Of a stretch of DNA of 64,000 nt, positions 8,053 through 16,698 are shown in pieces. This DNA is from Pseudomonas putida. Lineage in GTDB: Bacteria; Pseudomonadota; Gammaproteobacteria; Pseudomonadales; Pseudomonadaceae. The notes beneath the pieces were generated by a model. That model was not told the DNA's origin, ran no database searches, and saw only the letters and a program-made list of their open reading frames with translations. Location of the stretch: the NCBI RefSeq assembly GCF_028682395.1, contig NZ_JANHLC010000003.1, positions 1-64,000 of the forward strand, given 5' to 3'. How positions within the stretch are numbered: the first letter of the stretch is position 1; each line of letters opens with the position of its first letter. The position numbers were made by a program, and so were the translations under genes.

Positions 8053-9963
8053 ATGCAGAGACACAGAAATCATGTCCTTGAAGACATGTCAATAACTGGG
8101 CTTCGCTCTACACTCCCTGACATGTGGATCATACACAACTATGAAAATGACTATGGCATAGACGTTCAAATTGAAATTTTCGAACCAAACGGAAAAACAA
8201 CTGGACTGCGTATTTATGGGCAGCTAAAAGCAACAGACAGTACTGAGTACGATGATAAACTGTACTTAGACCGCGAACACTTCGAATACTGGTCGGCACA
8301 CTCAGACCCTGTATTACTCTTACGTTTCTATGCGCAAACCAAAACCTTTAAATGGTGTTGGATGCATGAAATCGAATGGCATCTGAAACCTGATACGGCC
8401 TCAGTTAACGCCAGCAAACATCTAAAACCCTTCAATCCGGCACTCACACCAAAGCAATTTGAAGACCTAGCAAAACTCAGGCGAGAGACGAGATCACAAC
8501 AGACAGCCTCGCCAACCTCGATATCTATAAAAGTAAAAAACAGTGTAACCACCAGCTTAAAATTGGCAGAAATAATTGGCAAAGAACTAAATGACAGTCT
8601 ATTTAAAGTTCTAGGCACACCCACTACCCCTTGCCATTTCGACGTGCTCCTAGAAGGAGAAAAGCTCTGCATAACCTATCTCGGGCTTCCAGGTTTTGTT
8701 GTCTCGTGTGACGACGTAGATAATCTTGAAAACATTGGCGAAATAGCTATTTTTTTCCTGTTCCTTATTGCTTGCCGGTACGACAAAAGCACTATATCTA
8801 AAAGCATATCTCGCCAAGCGCTACCTTCTCTTTTCAAATCAGCAAACGGTCAACTTTTGGCACTGCTTATAGACGGACTTATTTATTCCAACGGGGTACC
8901 CCAAGCAATTTCTTCGGTACTTTCACAAGGCATCGCCAAAAGCAAACAAGAAATTTGGGCCATTTTAAATTTCGCAGGCCTGCGTGCGAGCCAAAATTAT
9001 GGCCAATTAGACTTATGGCAAATTCAATTAAAAGAATGGGCAGACATCCCACCCTACCCGGAAGTGGCTTCCTCAGCAGCTTATAACTATGCAAACTCTA
9101 TTGCCCATACGGGTCAATGGACGGACGCAACAAAATACTACTTACTTGCTGGAGAGCGAGACCCAGAATACCTTACACGAGAGTATTTCTGGGTAGAATT
9201 AGCTGCCGCTCAATTTGAATCAGGGCAAGCAAGCTCAGCTGCAGACTCTTACAGGATGGCATTCAATATAAATCCTGATTCAGAAATCAAGTGGCGACTA
9301 GGCGACGCTCTGCTTCACTCAGGCCAATACGAATCGGCTCTTAACCTCCTTAAAAGTGCAACTAATGAAACCGAAAATCTCAAATCATACGTTTCACTTA
9401 TAGCGATGCTTTGCGACGAAATAGTATCAAGATGGGGAATAAAGGGGCAAACCATAATACCCATCGAGGACTCGCTTCAAGATAAGCTAGTACGCCTCGC
9501 CATTACAAAAAATACTGAAACTACAATTAAAAACCTTCAGCCATTTCTTGAGCTTAATGCGATTGATCCACTTACATCTTTTAATTGCGGCCACTACGCG
9601 CTGAGTTCTGGACAACCAAATATTGCAATCTATCGCTTCCTCACATGCGCACTCAGACAGACAGACGATGCAGAAGCTTGGTCACTTGCAATTGCCGCCG
9701 CACTCCAAGATGGAGAAACGCAGATTCTCGCCCTGCTGATAGAAACAGCTTACTTCCATGTAGGAGAAAAACTGCTCAGCACAATTTTTGAGGCAATTTC
9801 ACCTCCACCAGATATGCCTGAAGAGCTTCATGGTGAGTTCCAAGAAAGTATAGTAGAGCTAATTAGATCCTTGGACAAATCTGAAAAAAAACCTATTACA
9901 TTCAGAGTTAACGGAGTTGACATAAACGAAATGGCCAACAGCTACCCTGATCAAAATATATAA
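8053..9963 (+). CDS. DUF4365 nuclease-like domain fused to TPR repeats
   Basis: A 636-residue protein. Residues 1-130 resemble DUF4365, a PD-(D/E)XK-fold family: an acidic NDYGIDVQIEIF segment (D33, D37) followed by YGQLKAT with Q57 and K59, giving D-X19-Q-X-K. The middle is unassigned. From about residue 345 onward there are helical TPR-like repeats (YANSIAHTGQWTDATKYYLLA, then repeats with NPD turns), suggesting a protein-binding scaffold. It follows herA after 39 bp on the same strand, with GAGAG upstream of the ATG, so it is probably a third component. It is visibly more AT-rich than its neighbours, implying separate acquisition. Function is inferred from domain type and position only. 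Confidence 0.7.
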   Translation: MQRHRNHVLEDMSITGLRSTLPDMWIIHNYENDYGIDVQIEIFEPNGKTTGLRIYGQLKATDSTEYDDKLYLDREHFEYWSAHSDPVLLLRFYAQTKTFKWCWMHEIEWHLKPDTASVNASKHLKPFNPALTPKQFEDLAKLRRETRSQQTASPTSISIKVKNSVTTSLKLAEIIGKELNDSLFKVLGTPTTPCHFDVLLEGEKLCITYLGLPGFVVSCDDVDNLENIGEIAIFFLFLIACRYDKSTISKSISRQALPSLFKSANGQLLALLIDGLIYSNGVPQAISSVLSQGIAKSKQEIWAILNFAGLRASQNYGQLDLWQIQLKEWADIPPYPEVASSAAYNYANSIAHTGQWTDATKYYLLAGERDPEYLTREYFWVELAAAQFESGQASSAADSYRMAFNINPDSEIKWRLGDALLHSGQYESALNLLKSATNETENLKSYVSLIAMLCDEIVSRWGIKGQTIIPIEDSLQDKLVRLAITKNTETTIKNLQPFLELNAIDPLTSFNCGHYALSSGQPNIAIYRFLTCALRQTDDAEAWSLAIAAALQDGETQILALLIETAYFHVGEKLLSTIFEAISPPPDMPEELHGEFQESIVELIRSLDKSEKKPITFRVNGVDINEMANSYPDQNI

Positions 9964-10330
9964 AAATATATGTATCACGCCCATCTATAGAGCGGCTCAC
10001 GCCCTATCGTTGACAGCTGTACACCTGCAGGGTTTAAGTTCTGATCAAGGGTTTCCGTACCTGATGGGGGAATACAGCTGACCGAAGCGGACACAGCAGT
10101 GATTCGCTTCAGCCACTTGCGCAACAAACCAGGTGAACGAACAAAACCTCGGCTCATTCTTGACCGTGGACTTCTTGATTGAGCAAGCGATCAGTACAGT
10201 AGCGGTACATTGCCCAGCTTCTACCCATTTCGCCAAATTACGCTCAACACCAGTGTTTACGCTACTTCCAACTATCTGTACCTATATTAAACTACGAACG
10301 ATTTCTCTGGGCTTGCAGCGTTTCTAGGCA
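9964..10330. other. Non-coding right end of the island
   Basis: This 367-bp stretch separates the last defence gene from the tRNA-derived attachment site. Short open frames occur on both strands, but none has recognisable similarity, a credible ribosome site or island-like composition. I see no strong terminator after the 9963 stop and no clear transposase remnant. It probably represents island junk or the attachment-site flank. Confidence 0.55.
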
Positions 10331-10376
10331 ACTCATAATCCTTTGGTCCACGGTTCAAGTCCGTGTGGGCCCACCA
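10331..10376 (+). repeat. Putative attR: 46-bp 3' fragment of a CAT-anticodon tRNA
   Basis: The segment runs from the anticodon loop (ACTCATAATCC) through the T arm (GGTTCAAGTCC) to a 3' CCACCA end. No acceptor 5' strand, D arm or matching anticodon-stem 5' strand lies upstream, so this is a fragment rather than an intact tRNA. It is the kind of duplicated 3' end left when an integrase uses a tRNA gene as its target. Polarity implies the intact tRNA (Met or Ile2, both CAT) lies to the left, outside the window. Confidence 0.85.
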
Positions 10377-10380
10377 CATT

Positions 10381-10405
10381 AAAAGCCGCGCATTGCGCGG
10401 CTTTT
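10381..10405 (+). terminator. Rho-independent terminator of the displaced tRNA
   Basis: Stem AAAAGCCGCGC / GCGCGGCTTTT with a short loop sits four bases past the CCA end. It is best read as the tRNA's original terminator, now separated from the intact tRNA by the island. Confidence 0.8.
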
Positions 10406-10753
10406 CTACGCTCAGGGTTCGCCCTTGCGGCCCGATGGCGCCTTGCTCATACGCAGTCATGAGGCCGCCCCCTCTATAGCCTCTCAAACTCGCCTGCTCC
10501 TGATGTTTCAGCACTGAGAAATCAGGTGCGTTGCTCTTGGCCTTTTCGTAGCTGATTTCAAAGGCCATATTCGGCAGCTCAAGAACTTATCACCCCACCG
10601 CAATGTGTCTTGATGCAGTAGCGTATGAGCGCAGTACCCGCCTATCAGAAAACGAGCGTTCTTTTGAGGTTATCGAACGACCGGCCATACTCGCCCATCA
10701 GACGGTGCTGCCTGTAAGATCGCGGGCTGTCCAGCCCATACCGGAGTTGCACC
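10406..10753. other. Intergenic region between island end and the Lrp-type gene
   Basis: I see no supported gene here. A minus-strand frame crossing the tRNA fragment is an antisense artefact. The last 50 bp should hold the promoter of the downstream regulator, but no clear consensus boxes are visible. Confidence 0.5.
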
Positions 10754-11215
10754 GTGTCCACCAACCGCCCCCCTGCCCTTGATGAAGTCGACCGGCAGCT
10801 CATCGCCGCCCTGCAGATCAATGCCCGGGAAAGCGTGGCCATGCTCGCGCGGCAATTGGGCATTGCCCGAACCACGGTGACTTCACGCCTGGCGCGCCTG
10901 GAAAAGAGCAAGGCCATTACCGGCTACGGGGTGCGGCTGGGCCAACGGGTGGTCGACGGCGGCCTGCAGGCGTACGTCGGGATCACCGTGCAGCCGCGCT
11001 CCGGCAAGGAGGTCGTGCGCAAGCTCAGCGCCATGGCACAGATCCAGCAGCTGTGCGCGGTCAGCGGTGAGTTCGACTATGTCGCCTGGCTACGCAGCGA
11101 CTCGCCGGAACAGCTGGACCAGTTGCTGGACCAGATCGGCAGTGTCGAGGGCGTGGAGAAGACCACGACTTCTATCATTCTCAGTAGCAAGGTCGATCGC
11201 GGTCAGCCGGTCTGA
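10754..11215 (+). CDS. Lrp/AsnC-family transcriptional regulator
   Basis: A 153-residue protein with the family's two-part layout. An N-terminal winged HTH (DEVDRQLIAALQINARESVA, then LARQLGIARTTVTSRLARLE) is followed by an AsnC/RAM ligand-binding domain. It starts at GTG 10754 with ggag about 8 bases upstream. Such proteins sense amino acids and assemble as octamers. It lies 152 bp upstream of, and in the same direction as, the lysine-degradation genes davB-davA, so control of those genes is a reasonable inference that the sequence does not prove. Confidence 0.9.
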   Translation: MSTNRPPALDEVDRQLIAALQINARESVAMLARQLGIARTTVTSRLARLEKSKAITGYGVRLGQRVVDGGLQAYVGITVQPRSGKEVVRKLSAMAQIQQLCAVSGEFDYVAWLRSDSPEQLDQLLDQIGSVEGVEKTTTSIILSSKVDRGQPV

Positions 11216-11367
11216 ACGCAACCTCGCATCACTAAGCAAACAACCATCGTCACTTTGTTCAAAATTAATACAAAACGACGACAATTTGCGCCTTATTAAC
11301 GTTTTCGCGGTTACCTACACTATCGGCAGTCTCATTTTCCTTATCCCGCCTGCCTGCAAGGTCCGCC

Positions 11368-13050
11368 ATGAACAAGAACAATCGTCATCCTGCCGACGGC
11401 AAGAAACCGATCACCATTTTCGGCCCGGACTTTCCGTTCGCCTTTGACGACTGGATCGAGCACCCCGCCGGCCTGGGCAGCATTCCCGCCGAGCAGCACG
11501 GCCAGGAAGTCGCCATTGTCGGTGCCGGTATCGCCGGCCTCGTCGCCGCCTACGAGCTGATGAAGCTGGGCCTCAAGCCGGTGGTCTACGAGGCCTCGAA
11601 AATGGGTGGCCGCCTGCGCTCCCAAGCCTTCGAAGGCGCCGAGGGGGTGATTGCGGAACTGGGGGGCATGCGCTTCCCGGTATCGTCCACGGCCTTCTAT
11701 CACTATGTCGACAAACTCGGCCTGCAGACCAAGCCCTTCCCGAACCCGCTGACGCCCGCTTCCGGTAGCACCGTGATCGACCTCGAAGGCGAGACCTTCT
11801 ACGCCCAGACCCTGGCCGACCTGCCCGCGCTGTTCCAGGAGGTCGCCGATGCCTGGGCCGACGCGCTGGAGGCCGGCTCGCAATTCGCCGATATTCAGCA
11901 GGCCATTCGCGACCGCGATGTGCCCCGCCTCAAGGCGCTGTGGAACACCCTGGTACCGCTGTGGGACGACCGCACCTTCTACGACTTTGTCGCCACCTCC
12001 AAGGCGTTTGCCAAACTGTCGTTCCAGCACCGGGAAGTCTTCGGCCAGGTGGGGTTCGGCACCGGCGGCTGGGACTCGGACTTTCCTAATTCGATGCTGG
12101 AAATCTTCCGCGTGGTCATGACCAATTGCGACGACCACCAGCATCTGGTGGTCGGTGGCGTCGAGCAGGTCCCCCTGGGCATCTGGCGCCATGTGCCCGA
12201 GCGTTGCGCACACTGGCCCGCGGGCACCAGCCTGAGCGGCCTGCACCACGGCGCACCGCGTACCGGCGCCAAGCGCATTGCCCGTGGCGCCGATGGCCGC
12301 TTCGAAGTGACCGATAACTGGGGCGACACCCGCCAATACGCCGCGGTGCTGGTCACCTGCCAGAGCTGGCTGTTGACCACCCAGATCGACTGCGAAGAAT
12401 CGTTGTTCTCGCAAAAGATGTGGATGGCCCTGGATCGCACGCGCTACATGCAGTCCTCGAAGACCTTCGTCATGGTCGACCGGCCTTTCTGGAAGGACAA
12501 GGACCCGCAAACCGGTCGCGACCTGATGAGTATGACCCTGACCGATCGTTTGACCCGTGGCACCTACCTGTTCGATAACGGTGACGATAAACCGGGGGTC
12601 ATCTGCCTGTCCTACTCGTGGATGAGCGACGCGCTGAAGATGCTTCCGCAACCCATCGACAAGCGCGTGAAACTGGCCCTGGATGCCTTGAAGAAGATCT
12701 ATCCCAAGGTCGATATCGCCGCACGCATCATTGGTGATCCGATCACCGTTTCCTGGGAAGCCGACCCGCATTTCCTCGGCGCGTTCAAGGGCGCTCTACC
12801 TGGCCATTACCGCTACAACCAGCGCATGTACGCGCACTTTATGCAGCAGGATTTGCCGGCGCAGCAAAAGGGCATCTTTATCGCTGGTGATGACGTGTCC
12901 TGGACCCCGGCCTGGGTCGAAGGTGCCGTACAGACCTCGCTCAATGCGGTGTGGGGCATCATGACTCACTTCGGTGGCCAATCCCCCGCCGAGAACCCTG
13001 GGCCGGGCGATGTGTTCGAGGCCATTGGCCCCATCGCGCTTGCCGACTAG
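11368..13050 (+). CDS. davB: L-lysine 2-monooxygenase (DavB)
   Basis: A 560-residue FAD amine-oxidase-superfamily flavoprotein that converts L-lysine with O2 to 5-aminopentanamide and CO2, the first step of the Pseudomonas aminovalerate pathway. The dinucleotide-binding motif GAGIAG is at 52-57 with the downstream acidic VVYEA. The C-terminal FAD motif IFIAGDDVSWTPAWVEGA is intact. Full-length similarity to remembered Pseudomonas DavB / L-lysine monooxygenase sequences is very high, including the N-terminal KPITIFGPDFPFAFDDW. It is followed 69 bp later by davA on the same strand. Related plant-pathogen tryptophan monooxygenases (IaaM) are the alternative, but this version is lysine-type. Confidence 0.93.
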   Translation: MNKNNRHPADGKKPITIFGPDFPFAFDDWIEHPAGLGSIPAEQHGQEVAIVGAGIAGLVAAYELMKLGLKPVVYEASKMGGRLRSQAFEGAEGVIAELGGMRFPVSSTAFYHYVDKLGLQTKPFPNPLTPASGSTVIDLEGETFYAQTLADLPALFQEVADAWADALEAGSQFADIQQAIRDRDVPRLKALWNTLVPLWDDRTFYDFVATSKAFAKLSFQHREVFGQVGFGTGGWDSDFPNSMLEIFRVVMTNCDDHQHLVVGGVEQVPLGIWRHVPERCAHWPAGTSLSGLHHGAPRTGAKRIARGADGRFEVTDNWGDTRQYAAVLVTCQSWLLTTQIDCEESLFSQKMWMALDRTRYMQSSKTFVMVDRPFWKDKDPQTGRDLMSMTLTDRLTRGTYLFDNGDDKPGVICLSYSWMSDALKMLPQPIDKRVKLALDALKKIYPKVDIAARIIGDPITVSWEADPHFLGAFKGALPGHYRYNQRMYAHFMQQDLPAQQKGIFIAGDDVSWTPAWVEGAVQTSLNAVWGIMTHFGGQSPAENPGPGDVFEAIGPIALAD

Positions 13051-13119
13051 TATCGCGCCATATCCGCTTGCCCCAGCGTTCGGGGCGAGCGGTCAAGCCG
13101 CCTGTAAAGGAGCCCGCCA

Positions 13120-13914
13120 GTGCGCCTAGCCCTGTACCAATGCCCGCCACTACCGCTGGATATCGACGCCAATCTGCAACGCCTGCAGGACGCTCTCGAG
13201 CAAAGCGCCGGCAGCGATCTGCTGGTGCTGCCGGAGATGTTCCTGACCGGTTACAACATTGGCCACGAGGCCGTGAATCGGCTGGCCCAGGCCCGGGATG
13301 GCAGCGCGGCACAACGCATTGCCACAATGGCCAGGACAGCCGGTATCGCCATCGCCTATGGCTACCCGGAGCGCGGCCAGGACGGCGCCCTCTACAATGC
13401 CGTACAGGTCTTCGATGCCCAGGGTCGTAGCCTGTGCAACTACCGCAAGACCCACCTGTTCGGCGAACTGGACCGTGGCATGTTCAGCCCGGGGGCAGAT
13501 GATTTCCCGGTGTTCGAACTCAATGGCTGGAAGCTCGGCGTACTGATCTGCTACGACCTGGAGTTCCCGGAAAATACCCGGCGCCTGGCCTTGGCCGGGG
13601 CCGATCTGATTCTCGTACCCACCGCCAATATGCGGCCCTATGAATTTATCGCCGAGCTCACCGTCCGGGTTCGCGCCCATGAAAACCAGTGCTATGTGGC
13701 TTATGCCAACTACTGCGGCCATGAAGGTTCTATCCACTACTGCGGCCTGAGCAGCATCGCCGCGCCGGACGGCAGTTGCCTTGCCCAGGCCCAACAGGAT
13801 ACCGCCCTGACGTATGGCACCTTGGATCGCCAGCTGCTGGAACGTTCGCGGGCTACGACCTCCTATCTGCCGGACCGACGCCCGGCGCTGTATCGCCGCC
13901 TTGGCGAGGACTGA
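13120..13914 (+). CDS. davA: 5-aminopentanamidase (DavA)
   Basis: A 264-residue nitrilase-superfamily amidase that hydrolyses 5-aminopentanamide to 5-aminovalerate and ammonia. The catalytic triad is visible as E39 (VLPEMFLTG), K110 (YRKTHLF) and C144 (LICYDLEFPE). The start is GTG 13120, preceded by aaagga (13106-13111). The gene directly follows davB, so the pair forms the DavBA module. The later enzymes DavT and DavD are not in this window. Confidence 0.93.
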   Translation: MRLALYQCPPLPLDIDANLQRLQDALEQSAGSDLLVLPEMFLTGYNIGHEAVNRLAQARDGSAAQRIATMARTAGIAIAYGYPERGQDGALYNAVQVFDAQGRSLCNYRKTHLFGELDRGMFSPGADDFPVFELNGWKLGVLICYDLEFPENTRRLALAGADLILVPTANMRPYEFIAELTVRVRAHENQCYVAYANYCGHEGSIHYCGLSSIAAPDGSCLAQAQQDTALTYGTLDRQLLERSRATTSYLPDRRPALYRRLGED

Positions 13915-13932
13915 CTGCGCGTTATCCGCTAG

Positions 13933-13966
13933 CATAAGCACTTAATTTGTAACGGAAGTGCTTATG
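13933..13966 (+). promoter_or_regulatory. Inverted repeat covering the pqqF ribosome site and start codon
   Basis: CATAAGCACTT (13933-13943) is perfectly complementary to AAGTGCTTATG (13956-13966), with a 12-base loop. The right arm begins within the Shine-Dalgarno GGAAG and ends with the ATG of pqqF, so folding in mRNA would hide the start. It could instead be a DNA operator. Confidence 0.7.
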
Positions 13967-16429
13967 TCTGCGCCGACCAACCTCACCCCCGAATGGGTCA
14001 CTTTGGCCAACGGGCTACGGGTTTCCTTACGCCATGCGCCGCGCCTCAAGCGCTGCGCCGCGACACTGCGCGTAACGGCGGGCAGCCATAATGTGCCGCG
14101 GGCCTGGCCAGGGCTCGCGCACTTTCTCGAACACCTGTTCTTTCTCGGCACCGAGCGCTTCCCCGCCGCCGATGGGCTGATGGCCTATGTGCAACGCCAT
14201 GGCGGCCAGATCAATGCGAGCACTCGTGAGCGCAGTACCGACTTCTTCTTTGAACTCGCCCCCCAGACCTTCGCCGAAGGCCTGCAACGCCTGGGTGATA
14301 TGCTCGCCCGGCCGCGCCTGGCACTGGCCGATCAACTGCGTGAGCGGGAAGTGCTGCACGCCGAGTTTCTCGCCTGGTCCCGGGATCCTGCCGCCCAGCG
14401 GCAGTTTGCCCTGTTCGCCGGCCTGAACCCCGAACACCCGCTGCGGGCCTTCCACGCCGGTAATCGCTATAGCCTGCCGGTGCCCAACCCGGCCTTCCAA
14501 AGCGCCCTGCGCCGGTTCTACCAGGACCACTATCACACCGGGCAAATGACCTTGAGCCTGGCCGGCCCCCAGCCGCTCGCCGAACTGAAAAGCCTGGCCG
14601 AAGCCTTCGCCAGCGATTTCGCCAGTGGCCCGCAACGGCCTCACGCGTTGCCTCCCACCTTGGGCAACGGCCAATCGACGGTTTACCGGACCAGCGATAC
14701 ACAGGCTACAAGCCTACTTTTCAGCCTTGAATCGCTGGCCCAAGGCGCACCCCAGGCCCTGGATTTTCTCTGTACCTGGCTCAACTCCCCCCATCCTGGC
14801 GGTTTGCTGGATGCCTTGCGCCAGCAGCAGTGGGCCGACAACCTGAATGCTTCGACGCCCTATCAGTTCGCCGGACAGGCCTTGCTGCAAATCGACCTCA
14901 GCGGTGGCGCCCAGCGCACCCAGGCGCTGGACGGACTCAACGCGCTGCTGCTCGACTGGCTGGCATTCTTCCAGGCCGAATACGCCGCAGCCGCCCTCAG
15001 TGAAGAGTATTCGCGACTCCAGACACGTCGAGAGCAGGTCAGCAGTGCCTTGGCGTTGTCCCGTCGCGACAGCGAGCACGTGCTCTGGGAACTGACAACC
15101 CAAGGCGAAACGGCGCTCCAGGCGATTCTGCGCCAATTGCATCCCAAGGCTGCCGAACCCAGCCTCCACGCCTGGCAACTGCCACCGGCCAACCCGTTTC
15201 TATGCCCCGTGACGCCAGCGGCAAGCCCTGGCCTGATTCGCGGGCAGACCAGCGCCCACCGGGGCTTGCGGACCTTTGCCCAGGACCGCCTGCAAAAACG
15301 CCGCGACAGCTCGGCCATGGTCTTCAGCCAGGCCTTGGGTGAAGACCGCGAGGAAGGCGCGATCTATCTGAATTGGCGGTTTGAGACCGCGCCTGGTGCG
15401 CAGGCCTTCCAGGCACTGACACAGCGCCTGGGCTATCTGCGCGAGCAGGCGCAGCAGGCCGGTGTCGAACTGACATTCGAAGCCACAGGCAACCAGTGGC
15501 TAGTCAGAACCTGCGGCGTCCATGAGCCCATGCCGCGCATTCTTGAACAGGCCGTGAGCCTGTTGAACGCCCCCCTGAGCGCGAGCGAGTCACTCGCGCG
15601 GCCCTCTCCCAGCGCCAGGCAGATCCCTCTTCGCGAGTTGCTCAAGGCGCTGCCTGCTGTCCACCTGCAATGTGCCAACGCACGCCCCGCACACGCGCTG
15701 AGCGCGGACCTTGCGCTATGGTCGAGTGCCGTGTGGGAAGGCTTGGCAATTGGCCTGCCCGCTCCGTGTCAAAGCGCGCTGGCCAACCCTCTCAAGCAGC
15801 TTCCCGGGCAGCCTCGAACCGAATCGTCTGCACCGCCATCGCTCGGCGCAAGGCACTTGTGGCATGCCATCACCGACGACTCCGCCGAACAGGCCCTGCT
15901 GTTGTTCTGTCCGGTGCCGAGCGCTCATCTGGCGGATGAAGCGGCGTGGCGCCTGCTCGGCCAACTTGGCCAGGCACCGTTCTATCAACGCCTGCGCGGC
16001 GAGCTGCAATTGGGCTATGGCGTATTCAGTGGTGTGCGCCAGCTCAGTGGCCACATCGGCCTGCTGTTCGGCGTGCAATCCCCCCAAGCGCGTCACACAG
16101 AAATCCTGGAACATCTGCGGGACTTTATCGAGCGCCTGCCGACGCTGATCGAAGCGCTGTCGCCTGCCGAATGGCAAGCCCGCTGCGAAGCACTTGCCGC
16201 GCAGTTCGACACGCACGCCATGCCCACTGCGACCGCTGCCGAGCTGCTTTGGCAGGCTCGGCTGGCCGGCCATCCGGCAGATTATCTCGCCAGCCTGCGC
16301 CGCGAAGTACTCGGGCTCACGCCCTCGCAACTGCACCAGGCCGCCCGCCAACTACGCGACGCCGAGGCTGGCCGGCTCTGCCTGGCCAACGCCCCGATGC
16401 CCGGCACGCCCTGGCAGGCCGCCCAATGA
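13964..16429 (+). CDS. pqqF: PQQ biosynthesis protease PqqF (M16 family)
   Basis: An 821-residue M16-type zinc metallopeptidase thought to trim the PqqA peptide after Glu-Tyr cross-linking. The inverted zinc motif HFLEH is at 53-57 (H53, E56, H57), within a typical LAHFLEHLFFLGTERFP segment. A second M16-like half follows. I start it at ATG 13964, five bases after GGAAG; GTG 13958 overlaps that ribosome site. It is 49 bp from davA and precedes pqqA by 152 bp, the usual fluorescens-group arrangement. Confidence 0.93.
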   Translation: MSAPTNLTPEWVTLANGLRVSLRHAPRLKRCAATLRVTAGSHNVPRAWPGLAHFLEHLFFLGTERFPAADGLMAYVQRHGGQINASTRERSTDFFFELAPQTFAEGLQRLGDMLARPRLALADQLREREVLHAEFLAWSRDPAAQRQFALFAGLNPEHPLRAFHAGNRYSLPVPNPAFQSALRRFYQDHYHTGQMTLSLAGPQPLAELKSLAEAFASDFASGPQRPHALPPTLGNGQSTVYRTSDTQATSLLFSLESLAQGAPQALDFLCTWLNSPHPGGLLDALRQQQWADNLNASTPYQFAGQALLQIDLSGGAQRTQALDGLNALLLDWLAFFQAEYAAAALSEEYSRLQTRREQVSSALALSRRDSEHVLWELTTQGETALQAILRQLHPKAAEPSLHAWQLPPANPFLCPVTPAASPGLIRGQTSAHRGLRTFAQDRLQKRRDSSAMVFSQALGEDREEGAIYLNWRFETAPGAQAFQALTQRLGYLREQAQQAGVELTFEATGNQWLVRTCGVHEPMPRILEQAVSLLNAPLSASESLARPSPSARQIPLRELLKALPAVHLQCANARPAHALSADLALWSSAVWEGLAIGLPAPCQSALANPLKQLPGQPRTESSAPPSLGARHLWHAITDDSAEQALLLFCPVPSAHLADEAAWRLLGQLGQAPFYQRLRGELQLGYGVFSGVRQLSGHIGLLFGVQSPQARHTEILEHLRDFIERLPTLIEALSPAEWQARCEALAAQFDTHAMPTATAAELLWQARLAGHPADYLASLRREVLGLTPSQLHQAARQLRDAEAGRLCLANAPMPGTPWQAAQ

Positions 16430-16581
16430 TCATGACCCTGATTGCAACGGGCGTTCTTCGCCAGGCCGACGTCACGGGTTATTAAAAAGGCTCGCCTGAT
16501 CGCCTATGCATCGGTCCATGCTTGCCCAGGTGGGCTATAGGTATAGGGCACATTCGCCCGGCCACCTGCAGGAGTCACTTT

Positions 16582-16656
16582 ATGTCGTGGAGCAAACCTG
16601 CCTATCTCGATCTGCGGATCGGCTTTGAAGTCACCCTGTACTTCGCCAACCGTTGA
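16582..16656 (+). CDS. pqqA: PQQ precursor peptide PqqA
   Basis: A 24-residue peptide, the substrate from which PQQ is made. It contains the conserved [18 protein letters not shown] core, with E16 and Y20 in the ExxxY arrangement whose side chains PqqE joins. An AG-rich ribosome site (CAGGAG, 16569-16574) lies eight bases before ATG. It is followed at once by a strong terminator, which commonly gives excess pqqA transcript over downstream genes. Confidence 0.95.
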   Translation: MSWSKPAYLDLRIGFEVTLYFANR

Positions 16657-16673
16657 TCGCTTGCGCACTATCA

Positions 16674-16698
16674 CGCCTCGGTTCGCCGAGGCGTTTTT
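16674..16698 (+). terminator. Terminator/attenuator after pqqA
   Basis: An 8-bp stem CGCCTCGG / CCGAGGCG with a TTCG tetraloop is followed by TTTTT. It lies 17 bases after the pqqA stop and would limit read-through into pqqC-D-E. Confidence 0.88.

Noticed and set aside
10287..10568. Minus-strand frame giving a WWAHTDLNRGPKDYE-like peptide
   Set aside because: This is antisense to the tRNA fragment and its terminator; such peptides are common annotation artefacts.
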